From positions 156,634,929 to 156,698,928 of the forward strand of contig JAYESD010000009.1 of NCBI GenBank assembly GCA_036927565.1: DNA of 64,000 bases. Direction: 5' to 3'. Under the pieces are notes generated by a model. That model searched no databases and was not told where the DNA came from. It saw only the letters and a program-made list of their open reading frames with translations. Positions 10,287 through 21,028 of the stretch are shown one piece after another (the stretch's first letter is position 1; every line of letters begins with the position of its first letter). This DNA is from Tuctoria greenei. Its lineage: Eukaryota > Streptophyta > Magnoliopsida > Poales > Poaceae. Position numbers and translations under genes: made by a program.

Positions 10287-10612
10287 CTGTTTGGGTAGCA
10301 GTGGCCGCTACGCATGCATCCCCAATGACCAACTTGCGGCTGGAACACGATGAGCTGAGATCAGGAATAATGGCTCCAGCAGCAGAGCACGACACTGTCA
10401 CACTGTAGTGTTTAATTGCGGGCATGCTCCTACAAAAACATCAGACGGTGCCTTCTACCAAATTCTTGCAGGCGGAATGACAACTCTTCCATCTACGATC
10501 TCGTTGGTCAGCAACTCTGTGGCCTGTAACAGTGTAGTACTAGTACATGTGTAACGTAGCAAGTGTTAGTTAAAGACGTTAACTTGATCGTGATGCCTGT
10601 CAAAGTCATGAA
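10287..10612 (+). repeat. Duplicated segment, copy 1, right piece
   Basis: It begins with the right MULE target duplication (10287-10295) and matches 21086-21506 in direct orientation. Shared blocks include acacgatgagctg, atggctccagcagcagag, cagacggtgcctt, acaactcttccatct and gtgttagttaa. The copies differ by small indels and by the MITE present only in copy 2. No convincing coding frame is shared. Confidence 0.8.
10535..10545. other. Possible Stowaway excision footprint
   Basis: Copy 1 reads cagtg-TAgTActagTA-catgtg where copy 2 carries an 80-bp MITE between TA and TA. The residue TA-ct-ag-TA is what remains if the outermost two bases of each MITE end (CT and AG) are left after excision. 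The extra gTA is unexplained. Confidence 0.4.
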
Positions 10613-11155
10613 TGCCCTTTCTAATACCCTTCTAAAATCTACTCTATTTTTGAAGTCTACTCTAAAGCTTACTCTGTATACTCTATATTTCTAGTTTTCT
10701 CTCTCTAAATTTTCGTTAATCTTTCCGGTAAATTTTACAACGGTTTTTAAAGTTCATTAATGCGGAGAGTCTAAGTAGTCGTTTCTTCAGGCTCTTCTGT
10801 AAACTGTTGTCGAATCTGGCCGAACTTCAGCTGCGTCTGCTGCCTCTGATACAATCTGCTGTGTGGACCGTCTTTATGAAAGTGAAGAGCTCCGGAAGTG
10901 TTTAATAATGCATACTGCAGAGGACGCGACACTTTTTATCAAGTCCCATTCAGTTCAGCATGCATTGAAGCATCAGGACAGGCGTGCATAGCTTTGCCTA
11001 TTTCCTGTCCTAGCGTTGCCGGTAATCCATCGTCTTCTGAAATAATGCCTGTCAGCTGTTTTGGATGTGTTTGGTTCTATGGATGGCACGGGCTGAGTCG
11101 ATGCCATTGCCGCTACGACCGCCACCTAGACGTGAAGTGGCCCTGGTTGCGCCAC
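10613..11155. other. Intergenic, no gene recognised
   Basis: The AT-rich stretch 10617-10770 has repeated (t)actct motifs like those in the MITE at 11159-11269 and may be a decayed relative. Bases 10780-11155 show no recognisable gene or repeat. Confidence 0.5.
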
Positions 11156-11158
11156 TCA

Positions 11159-11269
11159 GACCATCCGCACCAGCACACTCTAAAGCATACTCTATACACT
11201 ATTTTTCTACAGCTTTTACAGTACGTACTCTAAATTACACTGCGAAACAGTATAGCACTGCGGATGGTC
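11159..11269. mobile_element. 111-bp MITE with gaccatccgca ends
   Basis: It begins gaccatccgca and ends tgcggatggtc, a perfect 11-bp inverted repeat, flanked by tca (11156-11158 and 11270-11272). The interior is AT-rich and non-coding. A 3-bp target suggests PIF/Harbinger (Tourist) or CACTA; superfamily not decided. Confidence 0.75.
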
Positions 11270-12190
11270 TCAGCCCGCTAGATCGCGGCGCGCTGCTTCT
11301 ACGAAAACAGCTGAGTAATCCCGCGAAAGCTAATGCGGCACCGCCTTTCTGTCCGCTTTAGCCGAGACCGCAAAAAAAAGAAGAAAGAGTAATACGAACT
11401 TATAAGAGTGTGTTAAATAGGTTCATCAATTTTTAAAACGCATTAAGAGCCCCTAAAATAATTATGTGGTTTAGCAGCAGTCTATAGCATAGGTGACGTG
11501 TCTACGTGGGGGGCACCTCACGCTGAAGAGGTGACACGTAGGATTATAACATTTTGCAGTTAGCCCCTGACATTCGAACTATTTACAGATCCTTTTTCTA
11601 GAAGCTGCGGTTAAGATCGACAGATTGGAAGCACGGGCGACGAGGGAACGACAACTGAAGAGGCCATGGTCTGGCGACGAAGGAAGGGGAAGAGGCGATG
11701 GCCGAGATCTGGCATCTGGGCGACGATGGTAGAGGCTGGCGGTATCCTGCAGAGCGGGCATCGATCCACTATCGAGAAGGTGTCCCTGTTTGCAGAGCGT
11801 CCTTGTTTGTCTTCTAATAGTTTTACGTTTTCCCCTTAGACAATAGAATACATGCAGTCAGGTTGGTATGTCTTTGGGCAGCAAGAGATCTGGTTAGAGA
11901 TTTGAATCCTGCCAGCCGCACCTTTATTTTGCTTTCGTTCGTCATTTTTTCATGAGAAGTTGAGAACAGACAAATAATGATCAGAACAGGAACATTTTTG
12001 CATGACAACAGACAGATACCGATCAGAACAGAAACACAATACAACAACTGACAATAAGCAACATTCACTATTTTTTTTCATGACGGGAGATAATAAGCAA
12101 GTATGCAACAAGGGAATCGTGAATTTAACTTGTTCACATCCACAAACTGAATTCACATTCGGGAAAATCACAAAAGCTTTTGGTTAGTGA
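11270..12190. other. Intergenic, no gene recognised
   Basis: Mixed-composition sequence without a supported gene on either strand. Short open frames here (for example 11579-11761) have no recognisable domain. Confidence 0.5.
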
Positions 12191-12192
12191 TA

Positions 12193-12297
12193 TGAGTTGG
12201 GCTCCAGTCACCTGTTTAGAGACATGACACATGAGCAACTGCTAATTTGCACAAAAACTGAAGGGAGACATTGAACTAGTGACTGGAGGCCAACTCA
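12193..12297. repeat. 19-bp inverted repeat pair, possible small MITE
   Basis: Bases 12193-12211 (tgagttgggctccagtcac) are the inverted complement of 12279-12297 with one mismatch, spaced 67 bp. Flanking duplications are not clear, so it may be a decayed MITE or a hairpin. Confidence 0.5.
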
Positions 12298-12309
12298 GAT
12301 CATGACATT

Positions 12310-13545
12310 GTTTTGATGTCCTATGTACTAATATTTCCAGCTAGTACTTTTTTTGCTCCTTTCTTTTTTTTTTTGTGCTGCAACAGCAGCCTTGCGCTTA
12401 GCTGCCAAGGTTTTTCCTTCCTTGGTTGTTGTTGTATGTGGAGTATAGCTTGCCTCTGGTTGATTGTTTGTGATGAAGAAAGAGTCCGACAATGCTTCAA
12501 CCACCCGCTCCATAGAACTGAATTGTGATGTCTGTCAATATTTTGTAAATAAAATGAGTACTTTGCAAACAATGAGATCAGAATATGAGGACTTGTGTGC
12601 AATGTACCTCCGCTTCCTTTGAGATAGCAGTGTGTCAGTTATTTGTGATGAAATTGGTGCACTTGCATGCTCAGACAATAGTGGTGCCTATAAGTAGCTC
12701 ACAGGTTATTAGTTAATCGAATAAATGCAGACAATGTATTTATAAATGTAAATGAATTTACCTGGTATATGAATGATTCTTGTTTATCAAAAACAGATTG
12801 AGTTGTTTGTGCAGATTTCTTATATGGTTGATGTTTTTGGCCTTGCACCCGTCTTTTTTAACTCACAACACCACAATACCCACAAGTGATAATTATTCCA
12901 TGTTTTCATATTGTAGATGCTCTATTTCTCCCTTCTTTCTCAAAATGTTGCTTTCTTCTAGATTTTGGTGGCTTGCCAGCCTTTTTCACATACAGAGGGT
13001 AGTACTTTGGGACCATGACTATTTTCCGATGTGGACTTATCGCTACATGGCCATATATTGCGCCCGTATGCTTCCATGTACCTTGTTGCTGTATAACACT
13101 CTGGAATAATTGATTCTACGGGTATCCTCTCATTTCTTAAGCAAGCCATCCCATGAATGCATAGAATTCCTTTGAGATCGCACCTTCCGCAAGTACAATT
13201 TTTTTTTAAGGATGTCAACAATATGTGAAAATCCCCCGTCATCCACTTGGAAAACACCTTTACCAGCAAGAAGTGCATAACATATTTTTGACAATTCAAC
13301 AATTTTGTGAACCTTCTTTCTGATTTTAGGACAAATGAGGCCAACCCACACTTCACCACACTTGCACTCAACCTCTGCCTCATGAACAGCAAATTACTGA
13401 AATTTGCGGGTACCCCTTTCCTTATGTTTATCCAACTGATAGTTCTCAAGGTTACATTCCATGAAATCATTCAGTTACATTCATCTAAATGTGACCAAGA
13501 GAGAAATATTATTACAGGGGTACTGTTGTCCAACACTTCATGAGG
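12310..13545 (-). pseudogene. MURA-type Mutator transposase, C-terminal remnant
   Basis: Minus-strand similarity covers the end of a MuDR-A-type transposase. A degenerate block (13470-13210) with CPKIRKKVHKI is followed by a SWIM zinc finger, CTCGRCDLKGILCIHGMAC (about 13130-13195), the tail motif ECYTATRYMEAYG (about 13050-13095), GPKVLPSVCEKGW (about 12990), and a decayed basic region with a partial zinc knuckle ITCGYCGVV (about 12870). Stops and frameshifts are frequent, and the catalytic core upstream is missing. The remnant ends about 30 bp from the stop codon of the hydrolase gene, so it abuts or overlaps that gene's 3' UTR. Confidence 0.75.
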
Positions 13546-13575
13546 TATGGTAATGGATGATTAAGACAGGATTCA

Positions 13576-16500
13576 CTAGAGAAAGCGATCGAACCAATCA
13601 CTTGCTTCCTTCACCATGTTTGCTGTCATCTCATGCCCGATTCCAGGCTCTGCAATAAACTGAACAGTAGAGACAAAAATTAGCATCCCAAGAGTTGGCC
13701 TACGTCTAAACCGTATCAAAGTTTTGTTTAAAAACAGTAAAAACTATTAGATATTAGTCTCTCAGAGAAGAGGGAGGAGAAAGTTTTCTCAAAGAAGCAG
13801 AGTAGATGAACAGTTGCAAGAGTAATACGCAACAACTCAGGACTGAAAAAACCAAACTAATAAACAGCATAAGTGTGATAGATGGCTTCATTTCTCATGC
13901 CTTTAACACGAATAAAAGCTATGTATTGAAAATGAAAACATATACATCCAGCCATCCAGGTCTCCAGCGAGGGTCCCTAAAATTGCTGGTCGACCAGAGA
14001 CATAGCTGATGGTCAGTACTACTACTCTGTCAGTTACCATCAATAATCAGTTCTGCACCCAGCATGAGGCATTATTTCTAAGAATATGCTGATTTGAATG
14101 CGATAATGTGCGTAGAACTCAAAAGGCTAGATTTGTTTTTGTTGAAACAGACATCACATCCCTCCTTGTAATTCAGTGATTATATAATTCACATGCAGCA
14201 GACCTTTAGTGGGAGAACATATTATTATAGCGAATAACCTTCTCTTGGAAAATCCTTCATTAGGGCTCAGATTAAGTCATTATCACTAGTCCTGCACTCT
14301 TGCTCTAGCCTCAAACTTTACTTCACAATTAGGTTAGTGATAGACTATTGTTTTCAAACAATGTTACATCTCCTCAAATTCATATTAATAAGAGTGACCA
14401 AAATGATGAGGAAGAGAGTGCACGCTACCATGAACTTCTCCGCGCAACCAGATTCTTCATAATACTTCGCAGCTCGTGAAATAGGTACTTCTAAACCAGC
14501 AACTGGGCAACGAGGGTCTTCAGCACCTGCCGTAAATGAAGCTCAAGCATCAGGACATATGATATCTACAAAACTAAGTAGTGTTACTTCTTTGGACCAA
14601 GTGCAAATAAAAGGTGAATGTTCTGGTCCAACCACAATGCAGATTGAATGTTCCAACCTTCACAGAAACAGATTCTAATATGTGAAAGAAAAGGTCATGT
14701 TTTTTTATAACAAAATCATTCAGTAAGAATATGTTGACCTACCATTTAAAATGAGAAGTGGTCGCGGTGCAATCAAAGGAATGGTATAGGGTGCATCAAA
14801 ATACGAGTCTAGACCAGGTGCTATCTTTTCCCAAACCTGGTAAAATATGTCAATGCACAATCATATGAATATCATAAATATTCATCAGTAATAAAGAGTA
14901 AGAAAATAAAACCACACCCAATAAACAATCTCTGCATCTATTTCGCTCTTTCCTGAATGAATTCTTGCTTCTACAAAAGATAAATAATGGCAAAGTTTAG
15001 TACATATTTGTATGCAGATATTCTGAGTTAGTAGAACAGAATCCAATCATATTTCAATGCAAATGTGCACATGGAACCTGCGCCGTGTATTTGAACACCA
15101 AGTCCCAATTTCAAATACTGACACAAGGCCTGATGAATGGAGTCTCACCTTCAAACAGAGGCTTGATGCTATCAGCTTGCGCTTGCCACTTGTTATCTAT
15201 GGCCCATAGAAATCCCTAAAGCCACCAAAAAGAGTATAGCTTTATACAGAGCAAATCACAAACCACTACTTGTCCATGTTGGTAAATTTATGCAGAATAA
15301 TTATACCTGAACACCAATAATTGGAACAATGACGTTATATCTCGTCTCTGCAAAAGCAGCAAACCATGCATGCATTCCTGCATTCGATTGAAGTTAGTTG
15401 AAGTGAAATCCAGGAACTAAATCCATTTAAAGTTGCAACCATGGTCTACATTACCTCCAAGCGATTCACCGGTAATCCCAATCCTACAGGGATCAACATC
15501 CTCCCTTTCACTTAGATGGTCTGCAAGCCTTATCAAGTCCCACACCTGCACGTGTCCAGATTAGGCCAATATCACACGTCAAGAAAATGTCTTCCATAAC
15601 CCAAAAAGACCTATCACGTTTTGAAGTTGATATATCAGTTCATAAAACATAATGCAGTCACATCAAGATAGCCATGCCGTAAGACAGAATTAAATTAATG
15701 AGTCAAGCCTGGTATGCTGATAGTTATGATCTATCACACGATTTAAGAACCAAAAGATTAAGTGGAAGAAGTGGTAATAAAATAAGTACCATGCCAAAAA
15801 TAAAAGGCATTGTATACCCATCCTTCCAAGCAGATTTCAGTGCCTGAGTCCACGAAAAAAAAATAGTAGCAGACATGATCAAGCCAAACAAAACTAATGG
15901 ATACAGCTGCAAAATTTCATGGAACCAATACCATATAAGATACTTCATAAGTAGCTTACATCTATGTAAGCGGTGTTACCGCTGGCCCTTTCGCCATGAT
16001 ATCGGGAGTCTATGGCAACAGAAATGTAACCCCTAGAGGCATATGCCTGCAAAAGCCAACTCATCAGATAAAAATATTAATTAGTATGTTGTGATGTGCA
16101 CTGCTTCGAACCAGATTTCTGTCGGACCAAGTTCCAACAATTTCAAATAAGATGTTATTTTACCTCAAGAAGTGGGCGCAGCCATTCTTTGCATTTGTAT
16201 GAGCTGTGCAAGAATACAATAACTGGTTTTCTTTTAGGCACAGTATCTTCAAGTTTCAGCAGAAGTATTGGAACCCGCCCTTGTTCACTCAGCTGTTTGA
16301 GAAAAAAAAATAATAGAAATTACTGAGTTCTCCTGTTTAGGAAAAGGAGGGGCAGAATAAAAACCAAGCACGTGCATCAAATCTAGATCTGTATGATGCA
16401 TCAGAGTGGTGATGCGCGTGAACCTGGATCCCAGAACCAAAAAAATGCCAAATATCAAAGCTATGCCCTAGTAGGTATGTGAGACAGGGAGGTCCAAGCA

Positions 16501-19500
16501 TAAAAATGTGGGCCATTAAATGACTTTAAGCCACCCTTAAATAATATTGCCTACCAAAATTAATCCTGAAAGTTGCACCTTGCGATTAGCTATATACCAG
16601 TGAGTATGACTATCGTGAAGCCATCTTGCTTATTGACATGTAAACGGCCACATGAGCAGTAAAGGTGTGTTGGAGTTTGATCTCCACGAGAACAGATCGT
16701 CTAGACCATTTCCTCTCCACGTAACGCCCTGATCGGGAGCATCCAGCCACATTATGACTGTAGGCCCCCTCTCACACCGTGTCACTTATAAAGAGGACGA
16801 TTAAAGGGGTGATGACCCCTCTCACACGGGAGTGAGGAGAAGGCTCCACGGTCCACCACGTCGCCGTCCCGTATGCCATCACCGCCGAGTCTCTGCTCCA
16901 TGTTGTCGACCACGCAACTGACGAGCTCGCCCCGCTACACCTTCCCGTCGCTGCACGCTGCCACCATCTCCTCGATGTCGGTATCCCTTACAACGCAGGT
17001 GCGTTTACCAAAAGGTGCGCCCAATCCTACGCTCTGTACATTCTCTATTTCATGTTGTCATTAGAGCTAGAAACTTCACTGCTCATCACACGATTTAGCA
17101 TGTTCCCGGTAGATCAACCTACTAGGGACAATTAGCTAGCAACTCCTACAAGGTGTACGACATCTTGAGGCTTCTCATATGTAATTGGCTGCCCTAGGTC
17201 ACAGGTTACGATTTACATAGTGAGGAAGTAAGCTACTTGCTACAAAGTAATTTTCACCAGATAAAAGCCAGATGGACTAAAATGAGTGCGGGCACACCTC
17301 AGTGATCAGGTAGAAATTTTCTTCAACCAGCTTCTCCTTCAAGTTCTCCACTTCTTTCCTCGGACATGACTCCATCGTCTGAAATATTCAGACACAACAA
17401 GCAATCAACGGCAACCATTTGTCATGAAATATCTTCATTCAAATAAAGGATCCTGACCTCGCTCTCCCGAGGACCCACATGCTTTTGGTACATCGGCTCC
17501 TTCACTGGGTTCCCTTGCTCCACCGAGGGAGGCTCTGAAGCAAACGCATCCAAAGCCCAGCAGGTTTAAGAACAGTACATCAGAATTCAGGTGCGGCATA
17601 CCCTAGTACGATTTAGTTTCTAGTTGCTTCTCAAAATGTGGATCAGAATACTAGTAAGTTCTTTTTTTTCGAAAGCTCGGAAGGAGGAGCTCCCGCATAT
17701 ATCATATAAGAAGAAAAGTGACCCATTTTATAAGGAAAACCGGACCCGAAAACCGTACTTGAGAGGATGAAGCCACATCCTCCACCCAACGACACAAACC
17801 TCACTAGTCCTGTGAATACCTAAAGACGAATGACACCAGACCTAGTTGCTGATAGAGAAAATAAAAAAATCATGCATTGCTCATCCTTCAAAAGCAACGC
17901 ATCCAAAGAGGGAAACGACGTCAAGGCGCCGCCGTCACTATCAAATTTTTCACTCGGAGGATATGTGGAAGGGGAAGGTACCTCAGCAACACCTCAAAGG
18001 GACTAACGACGCTCACACGCGCTATTGTTGTCGGCCGAATGTTCCATCCAGGCTAGGTTTTCACCCATACCCAATCCCCCACCCCAACGGACACTGCACG
18101 AGTCTCTCGTCATCTCTACCAACATCTTGAACCGAAGACCACCCGACTTGCGGCACCACCGAGGAGAGAAGTCTGCAACTCACCCACAACCACCACTGCG
18201 TACACCAGACACATAATGACCTCTAGGAACCACCTACTCCGCTCAACTCCTAGCCGCAACACCACGAAGGCCGAGACAGTGACCCTCGACCCAACCAAGA
18301 CTGTCACTATCTGCTAACGATGGTACCTGCGAGCCCCGCTACCCAGATCCGCCGTCGCGGGCTCCTTGCGGTCCTGCCGCTCAGATCTGCTGTCGCGGGC
18401 GCTTCTAGCCCTACCGCCCAGATCCTCCATGGCAAGCAACCCCAAGCCCACCGCCCAGATCCATCGTCGCGACCGCTCACAGGCCTAACAGTCATTGCTC
18501 CAGATGACCGTCAAGGGAGGAATGGAATCACCATCATTGAACTCTCCTACGGCAAGCGACCCACCAAATCTGAGCAGCTCCATACCCAGAAATCAACGTC
18601 GCTGCCAATGTCGCCCTTGTCAGCACGCCACATGCCACCGACGCCTAACCACCTAGCACCTCACACTATGGCACCACCTGGACCGACACCTCAGACACCG
18701 CCGTCACACCATCTTTTGCTTCTCTGAACATCACTGTCGCATCGTCCATCGACATCGGCAGTCGTCATTGACCCGACCCGCCGGATCCACCAACCACCTA
18801 CCCCGAGGACGCCATCGTCCATCACCGGTCCACCATGCTGCTTCTGCCAAACCGACGCGCCAGATCTGGGGCTCCGCCCGCCGGATCCATCGCTAGCCAG
18901 CCTGAGGACGCCGCCTCTCATAGCTGGCCCATCATGCCACCGCACGGATTGCTCCGTCTCGGCCTCCAGCGCACCCTCCGCGCCGTCTGCGCCCATTTGC
19001 AAAGTTGTCGGCCCAGATCCACCCTCCTGTCGTCCCGTCACCGGATCCGGGTAGGAGGCGCCATTGATGGCTCAACCTGGGCGCCAAGCTCGGCGAGCCG
19101 CCAGACAAGATGCCGTGGTCAAAACCAGCTCTCCGCGCCCACGAAAGAGTCCTCGCCGCGCCGGCCCCGGGACTGGGTAGTTCAGCCCCGCCTCCGTCGT
19201 CGTCCGGCCGCGCACGACACTCCACGCTCTGGATCTGGCAGCTCTTCCACCAAATTTGCCGGCCGCCGCTCCGAAGAACGCCGCCGCTGCCATCCTTGTC
19301 GTCAACGCCACGATTCGAGGGAGAGCATCCGAGGTACCCCGCCGCCGGTCCTAGCGTTCGCCCGCGACGCGGGAGGCGCGCTCCGGCGGCGGCGAGGTGG
19401 AGAGAATGGGGGAGGGGAGTGCTGGCGGCGGGGGCTAGGGTTTCGTCGCCCGTGTAGCCACGGGGGCTGTTCGCGTGCGTCAACTCCTCCTTTAAGCTTT

Positions 19501-19777
19501 CCAGGATCTAGTAAGTTCTTATCTAATTTGTACTCTGACAACAATTGCCTAAAAGCATACTAGCGAATTGGCATGTTTGTCTCTAACACTCGATTCCAAC
19601 TGCAAGCTCCCGTGATGCAGTGCGAGCGAGCGCGCACGTGGGTGTACGGTGTGTGAGACAGGGGGGGGGGGGGGGGGGGGGCTGACCTCCGAGGCAGCCG
19701 ATGTAGCAGTTGCACAGGATCCGGAAGAACTCATTCCTGAGCATCTCGTCGGCGTCGGCATCACCTTCGGCTGCCAT
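13576..19777 (-). CDS. Alpha/beta-hydrolase superfamily protein (358 aa, 13 coding exons)
   Basis: Coding exons, minus strand, in order: 19777-19687, 17534-17458, 17378-17298, 16292-16164, 16046-15960, 15843-15790, 15545-15455, 15377-15307, 15215-15149, 14970-14918, 14836-14743, 14526-14429, 13659-13576. All junctions are GT-AG, phases agree and the total is 1077 bp. The core opens with KPVIVFLHSSYKCKEWL and YASRGYISVAIDSRYHGERA; the nucleophile elbow is GITGESLGG (Ser201), the acid Asp302 in NGAEDPRCP, and the base His340 in PGIGHEMT. This is a complete Ser-Asp-His triad, so it is probably a soluble serine esterase or peptidase-like hydrolase; no signal peptide is evident and the substrate is unknown. 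The start is the only ATG in exon 1 (MAAEGDADADEML). It is the one apparently intact host gene in the window. Introns carry a LINE-like insertion (intron 1) and a possible solo LTR (intron 3). UTRs and expression are not determined. Confidence 0.9.
16668..16997 (+). repeat. Possible solo LTR in intron 3 of the hydrolase gene
   Basis: About 330 bp starts TGTTGGAG and ends ..ACGCA, with ggtg on both sides (16664-16667 and 16998-17001) and a TATA-like tataaag at 16787-16793. The TG...CA ends and TATA fit a copia-type LTR, but only four flanking bases match. It could instead be a fragment of another repeat or of a host gene. Confidence 0.35.
17664..19507 (-). mobile_element. LINE-like retroposon in intron 1 of the hydrolase gene (1844 bp)
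   Basis: A 13-bp direct duplication, ctagtaagttctt, lies at 17651-17663 and 19508-19520. Immediately inside, the plus strand starts with a T-run and the text gaaagctcggaaggaggagc. On the minus strand this is a 3' end of the type GGAGCTCC...TTCG followed by A's, as in plant L1 elements. The interior is GC-rich, with many short frames on both strands but no RT or endonuclease motif. It is therefore a non-autonomous or 5'-region-derived copy, oriented with the host gene. Variable TSD length plus an A-tail supports target-primed reverse transcription. Confidence 0.75.
19661..19681. repeat. 21-bp homopolymer G (C on the gene strand) next to a splice donor
   Basis: Twenty-one consecutive G on the plus strand are poly(C) on the hydrolase strand, starting at the sixth base after the exon-1 donor (GTCAG then C). 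Such runs vary in length and can affect splicing or sequencing accuracy. Confidence 0.85.
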
Positions 19778-20450
19778 GTCTATCCCCGGAAGCGGAAGCG
19801 GTGGCGATTTCTGGGCTCCTACTGGGACTGCGCTTGTTCTGCTTGGAACGGGAGCAGCAGCGAAGCCGCTGGTCGCCCATCAAGTAGTACCGGGTCCTCC
19901 TCGCGGGCACGGGCACGTGCGCGGGGTCCGCCGCGAGGAGGCCGCGCGGGGGCCGCATGACAGCGAACGCCGGCGCAGCGACCGCGAGCTTGGGCGCCAT
20001 GAGACCATGAGTGACCCTACTCTGCATCACCACCAACTGCAGCACTGATCCCCTGCGCGCGCGCGCCGTGTGCGCGTCGCTGTGCACCCCGCGCCGCGGC
20101 GCGGAAGCGGACACGGAGGAGACGCGCGGCGCGGGCGCCTGCGTGCTACCGGGATTGAGCGGCGTGTCGCTCTCTCTCGGACATGGTGACAGGGGCGCGC
20201 GGCGAGCGCAGAAGCCATGGGCCGCCGTGGCGCAGGAAGCGCAGATTCCGAGCACCAAACATTATCGCAACTCACGGGCCACAAGGAATTCGATCGTTTG
20301 GTTCTCCACGGTCAATCCGTGATCGTGACCGTCCGGTCTCCTTGTTCTTTTCTTTCTTTTCTTTTCCTTTTCTTTCGAGAGATATTTGTTTACGTGGGCG
20401 TTGTTTGAGGAGGAAAGAAAAAAGTTTGATATTTTTGTCGTTAAAGGTTA
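19778..20450 (-). promoter_or_regulatory. GC-rich 5' flank of the hydrolase gene (5' UTR and probable promoter)
   Basis: This region upstream of the ATG is CpG-dense to about 20260, as is common around grass gene starts. It then has a pyrimidine run on the plus strand (20340-20386, ctttctttt repeats), which is a GA-rich run on the gene strand. No clear TATA box is placed and the transcription start is unknown. Long open frames here on both strands reflect base composition and show no domains. Confidence 0.45.
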
Positions 20451-20461
20451 CTGCACTGTTC

Positions 20462-20495
20462 TTTTTTTATTTGTCATCGTTGACAAATAAAAAAA
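20462..20495. repeat. Perfect 15-bp inverted repeat (hairpin)
   Basis: tttttttatttgtca and its exact complement are separated by the 4-base loop tcgt. Not part of a recognised element. Confidence 0.8.
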
Positions 20496-20654
20496 CAAAA
20501 AGAGTAAATGTTGTTTAGTTCTTTTGTAAGCTAACTAACGATATAAAAAATAGAGAGATATATGTTCACATTAAGCTAAATTGTGTCTATTTTACATATT
20601 CTTCGTTCTTAAATTATTGTTGTTAAATTATATTTATTGTTTAACCCTCTCATA

Positions 20655-20731
20655 CTCTCTCTATTCCAAAATTTTATGGTTTTGTAGCTGAAAATGAACT
20701 ATAAAGGACCAAACTTTCATAGACGGAGTGA
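20655..20731. mobile_element. Small palindromic Stowaway-like MITE (copy B, degenerate)
   Basis: It starts CTCTCTCTATTCC after TA (20653-20654) and ends ..ACGGAGTG near 20730. The core ttttgtagctgaaaatgaact aligns with the cores of copies A and C. The right TA is displaced by two bases. Confidence 0.65.
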
Positions 20732-21028
20732 TAGACCCAGAATTTCTTGCCACTTGAGAGCTGACACCTCACTCCGATGATTACTCTTTTGGGATCATGC
20801 ATGGTCTCGTGCCTTTTGACAGGGAAAGCCTCCTGCTGCTGGTATAAAGAACTAAATAAGGTAGTGGAAGATGCGCTGGAAGGCGGCTGGTAGTCGGTAG
20901 GTGATCGGACTCGGTAATTGATAGACTCAGCAGCTGGAGAGTGGCTGGATATGATATGCATGTCCGGCGGTTAGCGCCACTTGCTCGCTCTCAAGCTGCA
21001 CGGAACAGTAGTTGAGGCGATGATGCAT
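20732..21028. other. Intergenic, no gene recognised
   Basis: About 300 bp between MITE copy B and the second duplicated segment. A minus-strand open frame (20674-20961) shows no domain and overlaps the MITE. Confidence 0.5.

Noticed and set aside
10195..10425. Frames in the duplicated segment with a similar peptide in copy 2 (21048-21236)
   Set aside because: The similarity follows from DNA duplication; indels break the frame between copies and no domain is visible.
16873..17064. 63-residue plus-strand frame in intron 3, considered as a host exon
   Set aside because: No domain recognised, opposite to the gene strand, and it overlaps a possible LTR; too little support to call a gene.
18320..19563. 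Several long open frames on both strands, rich in Arg/Pro/Gly
   Set aside because: They overlap each other in all frames inside a GC-rich retroposon in an intron, show no domain, and reflect base composition.
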